The notes below the pieces were generated by a model. It did not search any database and was not told the origin of the DNA. It saw only the letters and a program-made list of their open reading frames with translations. Below are positions 8,999 to 18,564 of a stretch of DNA of 64,000 nucleotides, piece after piece; the stretch's first letter is position 1, and the number at the start of each line of letters is the position of its first letter. The position numbers and the translations under genes were made by a program. The DNA is taken from assembly GCF_002975405.1 (NCBI RefSeq), contig NZ_PCPS01000004.1:1-64000 (forward strand), given 5' to 3'. Origin of the DNA: Arthrobacter sp. MYb229. Its GTDB lineage: Bacteria > Actinomycetota > Actinomycetes > Actinomycetales > Micrococcaceae.

Positions 8999-9041
8999 CG
9001 GTCAGAATTTTTGCCACTGCGGCAGGGGTTCTGGCCGTTTT
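8999..9041 (+). terminator. Probable terminator after pth
   Basis: Stem CGGTCAGAA/TTCTGGCCG (one G-T pair) with an inner GCC/GGC helix, followed by TTTTGCC. Lies 18 bases after the pth stop codon. Confidence 0.6.
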
Positions 9042-9179
9042 GCCTTTGCTGAGGGGTTGCTAACTAAGGACTTACTTAGATGTGTTCTGCGTTCTAGAGT
9101 GGAATAATTAGCTAATGTACCCTTTGCCTAATCAGCTTAAGCGATCTGGCAAACCACATCCATTACCTCGGAGGACCAC

Positions 9180-10481
9180 GTGCAGACGGTTACCGGTCAC
9201 CCAGAAACCACCGAAGCGCTCTCTCAAGCAGAGGTCGCACGGATCAAAGCAGACTTTGAAATCCTGGAGCACCAGGTCAACGGCACCGAGCTCATCTATT
9301 TGGACTCCGGAGCGACCAGCCAGAAGCCACGCTGCGTCTACGAAGCCGAGCAGCATTACTACGAGAACGCCAACTCGGCAGTGCACCGCGGTGCACATAC
9401 CCTCGCCGTTGAAGCCACCGATATTTTCGAGCAGGCACGCGAGACCGTGGCCAAGTTCATCGGCGCGCGCAGCAACGAACTGGTGTGGACCTCGAATGCC
9501 ACCGAAGCGTTGAACCTCATCTCCTACTCGCTTTCCAACGCCTCGCTCGGCCGCGGCGGCGAGTCTTCCGCACGCTTCCGGATCGGTGCCGGCGATGAGA
9601 TCCTGGTGACCGAGATCGAGCACCACGCAAACCTGATCCCTTGGCAGGAATTGGCGTTCCGCACCGGCGCGACCTTGCGTTACGTGCCGGTCGACGAGCA
9701 CGGGGCACTGCGCTATGAGTTGCTCGACGAGCTGATCAACGAGAAGACCAAATTGGTGGCCTTCACCCATGTGTCCAACGTCCTGGGCACCATCACGGAC
9801 GTCGCGCGTTTTGTCACCGCCGCGCGGAAGGTCGGAGCACTGACGGTGCTGGACGGATGCCAGTCGGTCCCGCATATGCCCGTTGACGTGAAGGCCCTGG
9901 ACGTGGACTTCATGGCCTTCTCCGGACATAAGATGCTCGGCCCAACAGGCATCGGCGGCCTCTACGGCCGTGCCGAGCTGCTGGACGCCATGCCGCCGTT
10001 CCTGACCGGCGGATCGATGATCACCGTGGTCGATATGGAACATGCCGAATTTCTTCCGTCGCCGCAGCGCTTCGAAGCCGGGACACAGCGCATCGCGCAG
10101 GTCCACGGGCTGGCTACCGCCGCCAGCTACTTGGACGAGATCGGCATGGATCGCATTGCCGCTTGGGAGGAACACCTCGGGGCCATGCTCTTCGAGGGAC
10201 TGTCCAAGCTGGAAGGCGTGCGCGTTTTCGGTCCCTCCGGCATCAAACGCATCGGCACCGTGCCTTTCGAAGTCATCGGGGTCCACCCGCATGATGTGGG
10301 CCAGTTCCTGGACTCGCGCGGCATCGCCGTGCGCGTCGGACACCATTGCGCCCAGCCGCTGCACCGTGCCCTGGGAGTATCTGCCACGACTCGTGCAAGC
10401 ACCTACCTTTACAACACCGAGCAGGACGTTACCGCGCTGATCGAGGCCGTTGCCTCCGTGCGTGAATACTTTGGAGTTTAA
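9180..10481 (+). CDS. sufS: SufS-type cysteine desulfurase
   Basis: PLP enzyme of 433 aa that mobilises sulfur from cysteine for Fe-S cluster assembly. GTG start at 9180 follows GGAGGACC. Motifs: TSNATEALNLISYS (cofactor phosphate), TEIEHHANLIPW (His stacking on PLP), AFSGHKMLGPTGIG with the Schiff-base lysine near residue 250, and VRVGHHCAQPLHRALG with the catalytic cysteine near 390, typical of group II (SufS/CsdA) enzymes. The next gene, sufU, begins at the base after its stop, indicating an operon. The rest of a suf operon (sufBCD) is not in this window. Confidence 0.93.
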   Translation: MQTVTGHPETTEALSQAEVARIKADFEILEHQVNGTELIYLDSGATSQKPRCVYEAEQHYYENANSAVHRGAHTLAVEATDIFEQARETVAKFIGARSNELVWTSNATEALNLISYSLSNASLGRGGESSARFRIGAGDEILVTEIEHHANLIPWQELAFRTGATLRYVPVDEHGALRYELLDELINEKTKLVAFTHVSNVLGTITDVARFVTAARKVGALTVLDGCQSVPHMPVDVKALDVDFMAFSGHKMLGPTGIGGLYGRAELLDAMPPFLTGGSMITVVDMEHAEFLPSPQRFEAGTQRIAQVHGLATAASYLDEIGMDRIAAWEEHLGAMLFEGLSKLEGVRVFGPSGIKRIGTVPFEVIGVHPHDVGQFLDSRGIAVRVGHHCAQPLHRALGVSATTRASTYLYNTEQDVTALIEAVASVREYFGV

Positions 10482-10934
10482 ATGAACGAGCTAGATCAGC
10501 TGTACCAACAGGTCATCCTCGACCATGCCAGGCGTCGTTTCGGCTCGCCCTTGGTCGACCCGGCAGACGGCGAACTGCATGGCGAATCGCACCAGCACAA
10601 TCCCATCTGCGGAGATCAGATCCGTGTCCGCGTGGCTCTGGATGGCGACGCGCATTTCACGGCGATGAGCTGGGAAGGAGACGGCTGTTCCATCTCCATG
10701 GCCTCCGCCTCGGTGCTCAGCGAGATGCTCCCGGAGATGACCAAGGATGAATTCCTGGACAAGCTGGAAGTCTTCCGTGAAATGATGCGCTCGCGGGGCA
10801 CCATGGTTCCGGACGAGGACGTGCTGGAAGACGCTGCGGCATTCGTTGGTGTCTCCAAGTTCCCGGCACGCGTTAAGTGCGCCATGCTCGCCTGGGTGGC
10901 AGCCGAAGCAGCCATGCTGGGTGCCAACGCCTGA
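10482..10934 (+). CDS. sufU: SufU, zinc-dependent sulfur-transfer partner of SufS
   Basis: 150-aa IscU-fold protein. Ligands NPICGDQ (Cys then Asp), GDGCSIS and VKCAMLAW (three cysteines in total) and the insertion between the second and third cysteines are typical of SufU, which accepts persulfide from SufS through zinc-ligand exchange. ATG directly follows the sufS stop codon; GGAG within the end of sufS serves as ribosome site. Translational coupling is likely. Confidence 0.93.
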   Translation: MNELDQLYQQVILDHARRRFGSPLVDPADGELHGESHQHNPICGDQIRVRVALDGDAHFTAMSWEGDGCSISMASASVLSEMLPEMTKDEFLDKLEVFREMMRSRGTMVPDEDVLEDAAAFVGVSKFPARVKCAMLAWVAAEAAMLGANA

Positions 10935-10970
10935 GCGGATCTCAGGGCAGCGCCAGAGCCTCTAGATATA

Positions 10971-11019
10971 AAGAAACCCTTGCTCCGCACATTGAAAATG
11001 TGCCGAGCAAGGGTTTCTT
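10971..11019. terminator. Bidirectional terminator between sufU and nhaA
   Basis: Very strong stem of about 22 bp (AAGAAACCCTTGCTC with its complement, near-perfect) with a GAAA-type loop. The outer A/T pairs give T-rich ends on both strands, fitting shared use by two convergent genes. Confidence 0.9.
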
Positions 11020-11031
11020 CGTCAAGCAGAG

Positions 11032-12381
11032 CTAGTCTTTGTCGCCGGGCTGGTAAACATCCGGGATGCCATCTTTGTTGTCATCGCGTGTTTCGCGGGC
11101 GGCAATGATCTTGTACCCACGGTTGCGCGGGATCAGCCACAAGGCGCCGAGGATCGCGGCAATGAAGGAGCCGGCCAGGATTGCGACCTTTGCATGTTCG
11201 TAGTGCACCGATTCCAGACCGAAGGACAGCTCGGAGACCAGCAAGGAGACGGTGAAGCCGATGCCCGCCAGCAGCGTCACGCCGAACAGGTCAGCCCATT
11301 TGGCGTCCTTATCCAAGGACGCCTTGGTGAACTTGGTGAGCAACCAGGTGAAGCCCATGATGCCGATCGGCTTGCCGAGCACCAAGCCAAGCACGATGCC
11401 CCAGAGCACCGGGTCGGTGAACAGCCCGCCGCCGCCGGAATCGGAGGAAACCACAGTGACACCCGCGGCGAAGAAGGCAAAGATCGGGATGCAGAAACCG
11501 GAAGAGAGCGGACGGAAGCGGTGCTCGAAGAGTTCGGACAAACCATAGCCTTCACGACCGTCGGTGCGTTTGACCGGGATGCAGAAGCCCAGAACCACGC
11601 CCGCGATGGTTGCGTGAATTCCCGAACCGAAGATGAAGATCCAGGTAATGACGCCCAGCGGCAACAGGATCGCCCACGCCGCCCAGGCGCGCTTGGCGAA
11701 GAACTTGCCCAGGGAACGGGCCAGCACGGTGAACAGGATGATCGGAATCAGGGCCAGCCCGAGGTAGGCCAGCTTGAGCTCGTCGGTGAAGACGAAGGCG
11801 ATGATGACGATGGCGATCAGGTCATCAACCACCGCGAGGGTCAGCAGGAAGATGCGCAGCGCGGCCGGCAGAGCCGAACCGATGACGGCAAGCACCGCGA
11901 CGGCGAAAGCGATATCGGTCGCCGTGGGGATCGCCCAGCCGCGGAGCAGCTCGGTGCCGCCCCCGGAACCGGCGGCGATAGCCACGAAGACCAATGCCGG
12001 AACCAGCACGCCACCGAAGGCAGCGGCAACCGGGACCGCCGCGGTTTTGACGTTGCGCAGATCGCCAATGACGAATTCTTTCTTCAATTCCAGACCGGTC
12101 AGGAAGAAGAACACCGCCAGCAAGGCGTCGGCTGCCCAGTGGCCGATGGAAAGATTCAGGTCGACACCGAAGAGGGTGGGCCCGAAATGAAAATCACGCA
12201 GCGCAAAATAGGAATCGCGCATCGGCGTGTTGGCCCAAATGAGAGCGAGGATCGCGCCAGCGATGAGGACCATGCCGCCGACGGTTTCCTTGCGCAGGAT
12301 ATCTCCAATGCGCACCGACTCTTTGTAGCTTGGGCGCGAAAACAGGTTCCTTGGCGAACCTGAAGAGGGCGTTGGAGTCAT
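11032..12381 (-). CDS. nhaA: Na+/H+ antiporter NhaA
   Basis: Inner-membrane sodium/proton exchanger, 449 aa with about a dozen hydrophobic segments. Family marks: GLELKKEFVIGDLRN, the unwound-helix motif PTATDIAFA, and the paired aspartates LAVVDDLIAI (near residues 183-184), the ion/proton-binding pair of NhaA. The C-terminal tail is longer and hydrophilic (ends with DDNKDGIPDVYQPGDKD). ATG start at 12381 has no strong ribosome site. Transcribed alone, convergent with sufU. Confidence 0.94.
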   Translation of the reverse strand: MTPTPSSGSPRNLFSRPSYKESVRIGDILRKETVGGMVLIAGAILALIWANTPMRDSYFALRDFHFGPTLFGVDLNLSIGHWAADALLAVFFFLTGLELKKEFVIGDLRNVKTAAVPVAAAFGGVLVPALVFVAIAAGSGGGTELLRGWAIPTATDIAFAVAVLAVIGSALPAALRIFLLTLAVVDDLIAIVIIAFVFTDELKLAYLGLALIPIILFTVLARSLGKFFAKRAWAAWAILLPLGVITWIFIFGSGIHATIAGVVLGFCIPVKRTDGREGYGLSELFEHRFRPLSSGFCIPIFAFFAAGVTVVSSDSGGGGLFTDPVLWGIVLGLVLGKPIGIMGFTWLLTKFTKASLDKDAKWADLFGVTLLAGIGFTVSLLVSELSFGLESVHYEHAKVAILAGSFIAAILGALWLIPRNRGYKIIAARETRDDNKDGIPDVYQPGDKD

Positions 12382-12481
12382 TGTTGAACTCGCTTACTTC
12401 GATAAATGAAAATTTGTTCGCCGACCAGACTTCCCGGCACACCTGACTTTAACACTAGCGCGAAACGTGGCTCGAACCACA

Positions 12482-12519
12482 AAATCCCGGGTGAGCGCAT
12501 CTTCACACCGACCCGGGAT
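12482..12519 (-). terminator. Terminator after the DUF2505 gene
   Basis: Stem ATCCCGGGT/ACCCGGGAT with an 18-nt loop. On the minus strand it is followed by TTTT and lies 25 bases beyond the DUF2505 stop codon, in front of nhaA. Confidence 0.7.
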
Positions 12520-12543
12520 CTTGCCGCTGGTTCTTGACGGCGG

Positions 12544-13038
12544 TTAGCGCGAAAGCCACTCATTGACCTGAGCGGCCTGCATGTTCAGCGCCTTGCCCAG
12601 GTACGGCTCCGCAGCGGAGGCAAGCTTGCCGCCGATGAACGGAATCGACGAGGAAACCTTCGCATCGATAGCGAATTCGCTCTGCTCACCGGCTGGGCTC
12701 AACGATTCGGTGCCGGAGACCGACACCGGGACGCCTGCCACGTTGATCTTCACCGAAGCCGAACGATTGCCTGCTGCATCCGGTGCGCTCCACTGCTCGA
12801 CCTGCGTGACATCAATGGAAGCGCCCACGAATTTACGGGCGAAGTCCGGCACGCGGTCGGTGGGCAGCGCGCGGACGGTGGTCAGCGTGAAGGCGCTATT
12901 GGTGTCGCCCTCAACGGTGAAACTCGTCAACGTGCCCTTGGCGAGCGAGGTCAGATGCTCGGCGAAACCGCGATCGGCCAAGGTCGCGATGACCTTGTCT
13001 GCAGGGTGCGCGATCTGCGTGCTTGCGTTCAATGCCAT
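12544..13038 (-). CDS. DUF2505 protein (START/SRPBCC-like fold)
   Basis: 164 aa, soluble. The sequence has the DUF2505 layout: an N-terminal strand followed by AHPADKVIATLADRGF, a central beta-sheet region (VEQWSAPDAAGNRSASVKINVAGVPVSVSGTESL), and a C-terminal amphipathic helix (GGKLASAAEPYLGKALNMQAAQVNEWLS), as expected for the hydrophobic-cavity SRPBCC superfamily. No catalytic residues are known for the family and no ligand can be predicted. Divergent from mfd, with 226 bases between starts. Confidence 0.8.
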   Translation of the reverse strand: MALNASTQIAHPADKVIATLADRGFAEHLTSLAKGTLTSFTVEGDTNSAFTLTTVRALPTDRVPDFARKFVGASIDVTQVEQWSAPDAAGNRSASVKINVAGVPVSVSGTESLSPAGEQSEFAIDAKVSSSIPFIGGKLASAAEPYLGKALNMQAAQVNEWLSR

Positions 13039-13264
13039 GAATACGAATCCCGTTCTTGAAAGGTTCGGCGGTCGTGCAGAACAATCTTGTGTTCCGTGCC
13101 GGTTCTGGTCGTTATTAACCCTATCGGTTCCCTCAGGTTAGGTAGGCTAGGAAGGCCGCATAAAACAACATATTGGCATTGCGCCGACCGCGGAAACATT
13201 TTGCGGTCGTTGTTTGTGGTGCGCTACCGGATATTTTGCCTTCAGGAGAGGAACTTTAAGCAAC

Positions 13265-16200
13265 ATGAGCCTGAGCGGACTTCATGATTTCCTGCGCGAG
13301 GAACCGTCATTTAGGCGAATCCAGCAAGGCGCCTCGTTGGCCTTCAACGCCCGCAGCGAAGAGCTGGAGATCGCCGCCCCGCCGGGGATGCGCGCGATTC
13401 TCGGCGCCCACGTCGCCGAGGGGCTCTTCTCCGGGCAAGAGCAGTCGATCATGCTGATCGTGACCGCCACCGGGCGTGAGGCCGAGGATGTTTCGGCCTC
13501 CCTGACCGCATACATGCCCGCAGAGCAGATTGCGGAGTTCCCTTCCTGGGAGACCCTGCCCCATGAGCGGCTCTCCCCGCGCAGCGATACCGTGGGCCGT
13601 CGCCTGGAAGTCCTGCGTCGGCTGCACGACGGAGACCCGACGCTGAAGGTCATCATCGCGCCGATTCGCGCGGTGCTCCAGCCGCTGGTCTCCGGATTGG
13701 GGCAGCTGCGCCCGGTGGAGCTCGAGCTCGACGCGGAGCCGGGCTTCGAAAGCGTCATCAGGGATCTGGCCGCGGCGGCCTATGCCCGGGTGGACATGGT
13801 CACTCATCGCGGCGAATTTGCCGTCCGCGGCGGCATCATCGACGTCTTCCCGCCAACTCTCGAGCATCCGGTGCGCATCGACTTCTTTGGCGAGCAAATC
13901 GATTCGATGCGCTACTTCTCCATCGCCGATCAGCGTTCCTTGGAGGGCGAGGCTCCAGCCAAGATCGTGGCCACTCCCTGCCGCGAAATGCTCATTACCC
14001 CGCAGGTGATGAGCCGGGCCGCCAACCTCAAGGCGAACTTCCCCGCGGCGACGGAAATGCTGACCAAAATTGCCGGCGGCATAGCGGTGGAAGGCATGGA
14101 ATCCCTGGCGCCGCTGCTGGTGGACGAGATGGTGCCGTTGCTCTCGCTGCTTCCGGCCTCGTCCATCGCGCTGGTGATGGAACCCGAGCGAGTCCGCTCC
14201 CGCGCCCACGACCTGAATGCGACCAACGCTGAATTCCTCGCCGCGGCGTGGGCCTCGGCCTCCGACGGCGCGGCGGCGCCATTGGATCTGAGCACCGCGG
14301 AGTCCGGACGCAAGCTCGCCTCCGGCGACTTCGCCTCACTGGCCGAAACCGTTGAGCATGCCAAAGACGCCAAGGTCTCTTGGTGGTCGCTGACCTCGCT
14401 GGGTGCGGATGAAGATCTTGGCCTAGGCGCGGCGACCATCCGGGTCGAGGCCCGCGAACCACGCGGCTACCAAGGCGACATCGAAGCGATGATGGAATTC
14501 CTCTCCGGCCGGGTCAAGGACGGGTGGCGCTTGGTGGTGGCCACCGAAGGCCCGGGCCCGGCGGCGCGGCTGTCTGAACTTTTCCAGGAATACCAGATCC
14601 CGGCGCACCGTGTCCCGGAGCTCAGCGAGCTGCCCACGGCGGGACTCATCGAAATCACGCAGGCCACCGCCGGGCGCGGCTTCGTTTTTGACGAGCTGAA
14701 ATTCGGGTTGCTGACCGAAGCCGACCTGCTGGGGCGTTCGAGCGCCTATGGCAGCCGCAAGACGCGCAAGCTCAGTGCCAAGCGCAAGCGCAATGCGGTG
14801 GATCCGCTGTCCCTGCAAACCGGCGACTACATCGTGCACGAGCAGCACGGCATCGGCAAATTCGTGGAATTGGTGGCACGCAAGGTGTCCGGGTCCTCGA
14901 AGGATGCCAAACGCGAATACCTCGTGGTGGAATACTCCGCTTCGAAGCGCGGGGCACCGGGGGACCGGCTCTTCGTTCCGATGGAGCAGCTGGACCTGGT
15001 CACCCGCTACGTGGGAGGCGAAGCGCCAAGCCTGTCCAAGATGGGCGGCTCGGATTGGGCCAGCACCAAATCAAAGGCCCGCAAGGCGGTCAAGGAGATC
15101 GCCGGGGACCTGATCAAGCTGTACTCCGCGCGAATGGCCAGCCGCGGCCACTCCTTCGGCCCGGACACCCCGTGGCAGAACGAGCTCGAAGAGGCCTTCG
15201 CCTATATCGAGACCCCGGATCAGCTCACCGCCATCAACGAGGTCAAGCAGGACATGGAGCGCGAGATCCCCATGGACCGGCTGATCTCCGGTGACGTGGG
15301 CTTCGGCAAGACCGAGATCGCGGTCCGGGCCGCGTTCAAGGCGGTCCAGGATTCCAAGCAAGTGGCCATCTTGGTGCCAACCACGCTGCTTGCCTCCCAG
15401 CACCACCAGACCTTCACCGAACGCTATTCGGGATTCCCGCTGCGGGTGAAGTCGCTTTCCCGTTTCCAGACGGCCAAGGAGTCCAAGGAAATCCTTGCCG
15501 GGCTCAAGGACGGCTCGATCGATATCGTGATCGGCACCCACCGGCTGCTGTCCAAGACGGTCCAGTTCAAGAACCTCGGGTTGGTGGTCATCGATGAGGA
15601 ACAGCGCTTCGGTGTGGAACACAAGGAAGAGCTGAAGAAGATGCGCACCAACGTGGATGTGCTGGCGATGAGCGCCACGCCAATCCCGCGCACCTTGGAA
15701 ATGAGCCTGACCGGAATCCGCGAGACCTCGACGCTGGCCACGCCTCCGGAGGAGCGCCATCCGGTGCTGACCTTCGTCGGACCGCGCAGCGATAAGCAGA
15801 TCTCCGCCGCGATCCGCCGCGAGCTGATGCGCGACGGCCAGGTGTTCTTCGTGCACAACCGGGTCTCCTCCATCGACCGGGTCGCCGCGGAGCTGCGCGA
15901 ACTGGTTCCTGAGGCGCGCGTCGAGGTGGCGCACGGCAAGATGAGCGAATCGCGGCTGGAACGAATCATCCAGGACTTCTGGGAGAAGAAGTTCGATGTG
16001 CTGGTCTCCACCACCATCATCGAAACCGGCCTGGACATCTCGAACGCCAACACGCTGATCGTGGACCGGGCGAACAACTACGGGCTCTCCCAGCTTCACC
16101 AGCTTCGCGGGCGTGTGGGACGTGCCCGCGAGCGCGCCTACGCCTACTTCCTCTGGGATGTGGAGAAGCCGCTCGGCGAGGTGGCGCTGGAGCGGCTGAA

Positions 16201-16891
16201 GGCCGTGGCAGCGCATAACGAGCTCGGCTCGGGCTACCAATTGGCGATGAAGGATCTTGAATTGCGCGGAGCGGGCAACCTGCTCGGCGGGGAGCAGTCC
16301 GGGCATATCGCCGGGGTCGGCTTCGACCTCTACCTGCGCCTGGTCGGCGAGGCGGTAGCGGACTTCAAGGGCGAAGGCGAAGAAGAAGCCACCGAAATGA
16401 AAATTGATCTTCCGGTCAATGCGCACCTGCCCCACGAATACGTGCCGGGTGAACGGCTGCGTTTGGAGGCCTACCGCAATATCGCCGGAGCCGAAACCGC
16501 CGAAGCGCTCGCCGAGGTCCGCGAGGAACTTGAGGACCGTTATGGCAAGCTGCCGCAGCCGGTAGAGAACCTGATGCGTGTCGCGGCGCTGCGCGTGAGG
16601 GCACGCGCGGTGGGGCTGCGTGACATCCAGCAGATCGGGAACCACATCAAGGTGTCACCGGCGAAGATCGAAGACCTTCCGGCCTCGCGTCAGGTCCGTT
16701 TGGAACGCCTCTACCCAGGGGCCACGAACAAGCCCGCCTTGAACGCAATCTTCATCCCGAAGCCGCGGACGTCGCCGGTGGGCGGCAAGGACCTTGCCGA
16801 CGAGGCGATCCTTGAATGGGCCGAGCGCATGCTCTATGGAATCTTCGAGCCGACGCCGGCGGCACCAGCGGCGGCCGAAGCGAAAAAGTAG
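13265..16891 (+). CDS. mfd: Transcription-repair coupling factor Mfd
   Basis: 1,208-aa ATP-dependent translocase that removes stalled RNA polymerase and recruits UvrA. The order of domains fits: UvrB-like module (about 1-330), RNA-polymerase-interacting domain (TGDYIVHEQHGIGKFVEL, about 518-580), superfamily 2 motor with Walker A GDVGFGKTEIA (about 676), Walker B VIDEEQRFGV (about 777), MSATPIPRTLEMSL, QLRGRVGR, and a C-terminal UvrA-binding domain. The ATG at 13265 was chosen because the family N-terminus (LSGLHDFLREEPSF) starts there; GAGGAA precedes by 12 nt. Single gene, terminator follows. Confidence 0.96.
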   Translation: MSLSGLHDFLREEPSFRRIQQGASLAFNARSEELEIAAPPGMRAILGAHVAEGLFSGQEQSIMLIVTATGREAEDVSASLTAYMPAEQIAEFPSWETLPHERLSPRSDTVGRRLEVLRRLHDGDPTLKVIIAPIRAVLQPLVSGLGQLRPVELELDAEPGFESVIRDLAAAAYARVDMVTHRGEFAVRGGIIDVFPPTLEHPVRIDFFGEQIDSMRYFSIADQRSLEGEAPAKIVATPCREMLITPQVMSRAANLKANFPAATEMLTKIAGGIAVEGMESLAPLLVDEMVPLLSLLPASSIALVMEPERVRSRAHDLNATNAEFLAAAWASASDGAAAPLDLSTAESGRKLASGDFASLAETVEHAKDAKVSWWSLTSLGADEDLGLGAATIRVEAREPRGYQGDIEAMMEFLSGRVKDGWRLVVATEGPGPAARLSELFQEYQIPAHRVPELSELPTAGLIEITQATAGRGFVFDELKFGLLTEADLLGRSSAYGSRKTRKLSAKRKRNAVDPLSLQTGDYIVHEQHGIGKFVELVARKVSGSSKDAKREYLVVEYSASKRGAPGDRLFVPMEQLDLVTRYVGGEAPSLSKMGGSDWASTKSKARKAVKEIAGDLIKLYSARMASRGHSFGPDTPWQNELEEAFAYIETPDQLTAINEVKQDMEREIPMDRLISGDVGFGKTEIAVRAAFKAVQDSKQVAILVPTTLLASQHHQTFTERYSGFPLRVKSLSRFQTAKESKEILAGLKDGSIDIVIGTHRLLSKTVQFKNLGLVVIDEEQRFGVEHKEELKKMRTNVDVLAMSATPIPRTLEMSLTGIRETSTLATPPEERHPVLTFVGPRSDKQISAAIRRELMRDGQVFFVHNRVSSIDRVAAELRELVPEARVEVAHGKMSESRLERIIQDFWEKKFDVLVSTTIIETGLDISNANTLIVDRANNYGLSQLHQLRGRVGRARERAYAYFLWDVEKPLGEVALERLKAVAAHNELGSGYQLAMKDLELRGAGNLLGGEQSGHIAGVGFDLYLRLVGEAVADFKGEGEEEATEMKIDLPVNAHLPHEYVPGERLRLEAYRNIAGAETAEALAEVREELEDRYGKLPQPVENLMRVAALRVRARAVGLRDIQQIGNHIKVSPAKIEDLPASRQVRLERLYPGATNKPALNAIFIPKPRTSPVGGKDLADEAILEWAERMLYGIFEPTPAAPAAAEAKK

Positions 16892-16904
16892 GCCTCGAGC
16901 AAAT

Positions 16905-16949
16905 CGATGGCCGGGATTCCAGAACTGGATTCTGGGATTCCGGCCATCG
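16905..16949. terminator. Terminator hairpin between mfd and the TPR gene
   Basis: Stem CGATGGCCGG/CCGGCCATCG with an inner CCAGAA/TTCTGG helix, 13 bases after the mfd stop and just before the convergent TPR gene. Weak T-tracts on both sides. Confidence 0.7.
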
Positions 16950-16950
16950 G

Positions 16951-17430
16951 TCAGCTGGTGCGCAATTCGGCCGCGTAGGCGTGCACCGGCCGGGCATAGA
17001 GTTCCAGGCTCGGAGCCAATGCCTGCAAGGCGACCTGAAGGGCCGCGGAGCCTTCACCGGCATCATGCAAGGCCAAGGCGAGAAACGCTTGGGCATCACG
17101 GTGCAAGGAAGAATCCGGGCCGACCATACGGAGCAATTCGATGGCTTCCCGGACCTCTCCCAAATTGCGCAGGGTGCTGGCCAGCTGGATTCGCGCTTCG
17201 CTCAGTTTCTGCTCGCTCAACCTCCCGGCAATCGCCGCGCGGTAGGGGCCGACGGCCAGGGCCTCCTCGCCCAGATAATCGTGCAGCGAGGCTCGTTCAA
17301 AAAGCGCCTCAGCATCATCGGCTGGCTTTTGCGCAAGTAGTTGCGCCAGCTCATTGCGCAGGGAATCTGGATTTTTCGCCCCTGCGGTGTTCCAGAATAA
17401 TTCGATACGTTCTTGCCAGCTGCCGGTCAT
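16951..17430 (-). CDS. Tetratricopeptide-repeat protein
   Basis: 159 aa, all-helical. Repeated helix pairs with TPR-like spacing: ALFERASLHDYLGEEALAVG, ARIQLASTLRNLGEVREAIE and AFLALALHDAGEGSAALQVA (about residues 42-135), with the small/large/Ala pattern of TPR motifs. No signal peptide or catalytic domain, so probably a cytoplasmic protein-interaction scaffold. Convergent with mfd. Partner unknown. Confidence 0.72.
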   Translation of the reverse strand: MTGSWQERIELFWNTAGAKNPDSLRNELAQLLAQKPADDAEALFERASLHDYLGEEALAVGPYRAAIAGRLSEQKLSEARIQLASTLRNLGEVREAIELLRMVGPDSSLHRDAQAFLALALHDAGEGSAALQVALQALAPSLELYARPVHAYAAELRTS

Positions 17431-17490
17431 GGCTTGAGACTAGTCTGGCAATCAAAGCCCAAGCAAGCAGCCTTGGCCGGACGGGGCGCG

Positions 17491-17521
17491 AAAAAGGGGG
17501 AGGCCCGAAGACCTCCCCCTA
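17491..17521 (-). terminator. Terminator after the small membrane protein gene
   Basis: Stem AGGGGGAGG/CCTCCCCCT with an 8-nt loop; on the minus strand it is followed by TTTTT and starts 14 bases past the stop codon. Confidence 0.85.
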
Positions 17522-17534
17522 GCTCAAGCTTTAC

Positions 17535-17786
17535 TTACTTGGCGGTGCTAGCTGCGGCAGCCACGGCGATGGAGTCCGAGCGGCCCATCAGGTGCATCGG
17601 AATTGCGAAGGCGCCGAACGACAGCACGAAGCATGCGATGGTCGGCCACCAAGCGGTCTCCAAGGTCCAGTAGGACAATGCGTAGATGCCGGCCGAGAAC
17701 AGCACCAGGAAGATCACGGTATTAACGATGTTGCCAACGAGGCGACCTTCACCAGAGTGGGCGGTGTTCTTGCCGTTCGAGTACAC
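17535..17786 (-). CDS. Small two-helix membrane protein, unknown function
   Basis: 83 aa. Two transmembrane segments: about residues 18-40 (NIVNTVIFLVLFSAGIYALS) and 47-66 (WPTIACFVLSFGAFAIPMHL), a hydrophilic N-terminus and a short alanine-rich tail. GTG start with AAGGAG five bases upstream. Lies 35 bases downstream of deoC on the same strand and has its own terminator, so it may be read through from deoC. No family recognised. Confidence 0.75.
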   Translation of the reverse strand: MYSNGKNTAHSGEGRLVGNIVNTVIFLVLFSAGIYALSYWTLETAWWPTIACFVLSFGAFAIPMHLMGRSDSIAVAAAASTAK

Positions 17787-17821
17787 TTTTTCTCCTTGAG
17801 GAAACGAATGGGTGCGGTGCC

Positions 17822-18508
17822 CTAGTAGCTGGACCCGCTTTGCTCTCCCTCTAGGATAGCAACTCCGGAGCTGGAACCGAGACGTGTTGCGCCGGCGGCA
17901 ATCATGGCCCGGGCGGTTTCCACGCTACGCACGCCGCCCGAAGCCTTGACCCCTAGATCGGGGCCCACGGTTTTGCGCATCAAGGCGACATCTTCCACGG
18001 TGGCTCCACCGGTGGAGAAACCGGTGGAAGTCTTCACGAAATCGGCTCCCGCGGCCTTGGCGGCCTCGCAAGCCAGAACCTTGGCCTCTTCGGTAAGCAG
18101 GCAGGTTTCGATGATGACCTTCAAGATCGCGCCACCTTCGTGGGCTGCCTGGGCAATGGCGAAGATCTCGTTAACCAGCGCGTCGCCATCGCCACGCAGC
18201 GCCGCGGACACGTCGATCACCATGTCGATCTCGTTGGCGCCGTCGGCGACCGCGGTGCGGGTTTCAAAGACCTTGGTATCGGTGGTGGAGGTGCCCAGCG
18301 GGAAGCCAATCACCGAACAGGTTAAGACGTTGGAGCCGGACAACTCGCGGGAGACCGTGGAAACCCACAGCGGGTTCACGCAGACGGACTTGAACTCATA
18401 CTGCTTGGCTTCTTCGCAGATCGTCACGATCTGTTCGCGCGAAGCGTTCGGTGCCAGCAGGGTGTGGTCGATATAGCCGGCAATTTCGCGGGCGCTCAGT
18501 TCACTCAT
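17822..18508 (-). CDS. deoC: Deoxyribose-phosphate aldolase
   Basis: Class I aldolase that splits 2-deoxyribose-5-phosphate to acetaldehyde and glyceraldehyde-3-phosphate in nucleoside catabolism. 228 aa from the second of two adjacent ATGs, which has AGAGGA at a better distance. Motifs: [44 protein letters not shown] (second lysine), and [13 protein letters not shown] with the Schiff-base lysine. Followed on the same strand by a small membrane protein and preceded by phosphohexomutase and purine nucleoside phosphorylase genes, a nucleoside-salvage arrangement (phosphorylase, mutase, aldolase). Confidence 0.95.
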   Translation of the reverse strand: MSELSAREIAGYIDHTLLAPNASREQIVTICEEAKQYEFKSVCVNPLWVSTVSRELSGSNVLTCSVIGFPLGTSTTDTKVFETRTAVADGANEIDMVIDVSAALRGDGDALVNEIFAIAQAAHEGGAILKVIIETCLLTEEAKVLACEAAKAAGADFVKTSTGFSTGGATVEDVALMRKTVGPDLGVKASGGVRSVETARAMIAAGATRLGSSSGVAILEGEQSGSSY

Positions 18509-18564
18509 CATGATCCTCTGTTCGTTCTCTTACATAGTTTTTGAGCAGGTCCTGTACGAAGAAA

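Noticed and set aside
11194-12363. 389-codon open frame opposite nhaA
   Set aside because: Antisense shadow caused by GC-rich codon use; composition is low-complexity and nhaA itself is certain.
15071-16645. 524-codon open frame opposite mfd
   Set aside because: Antisense shadow of a well-supported gene.
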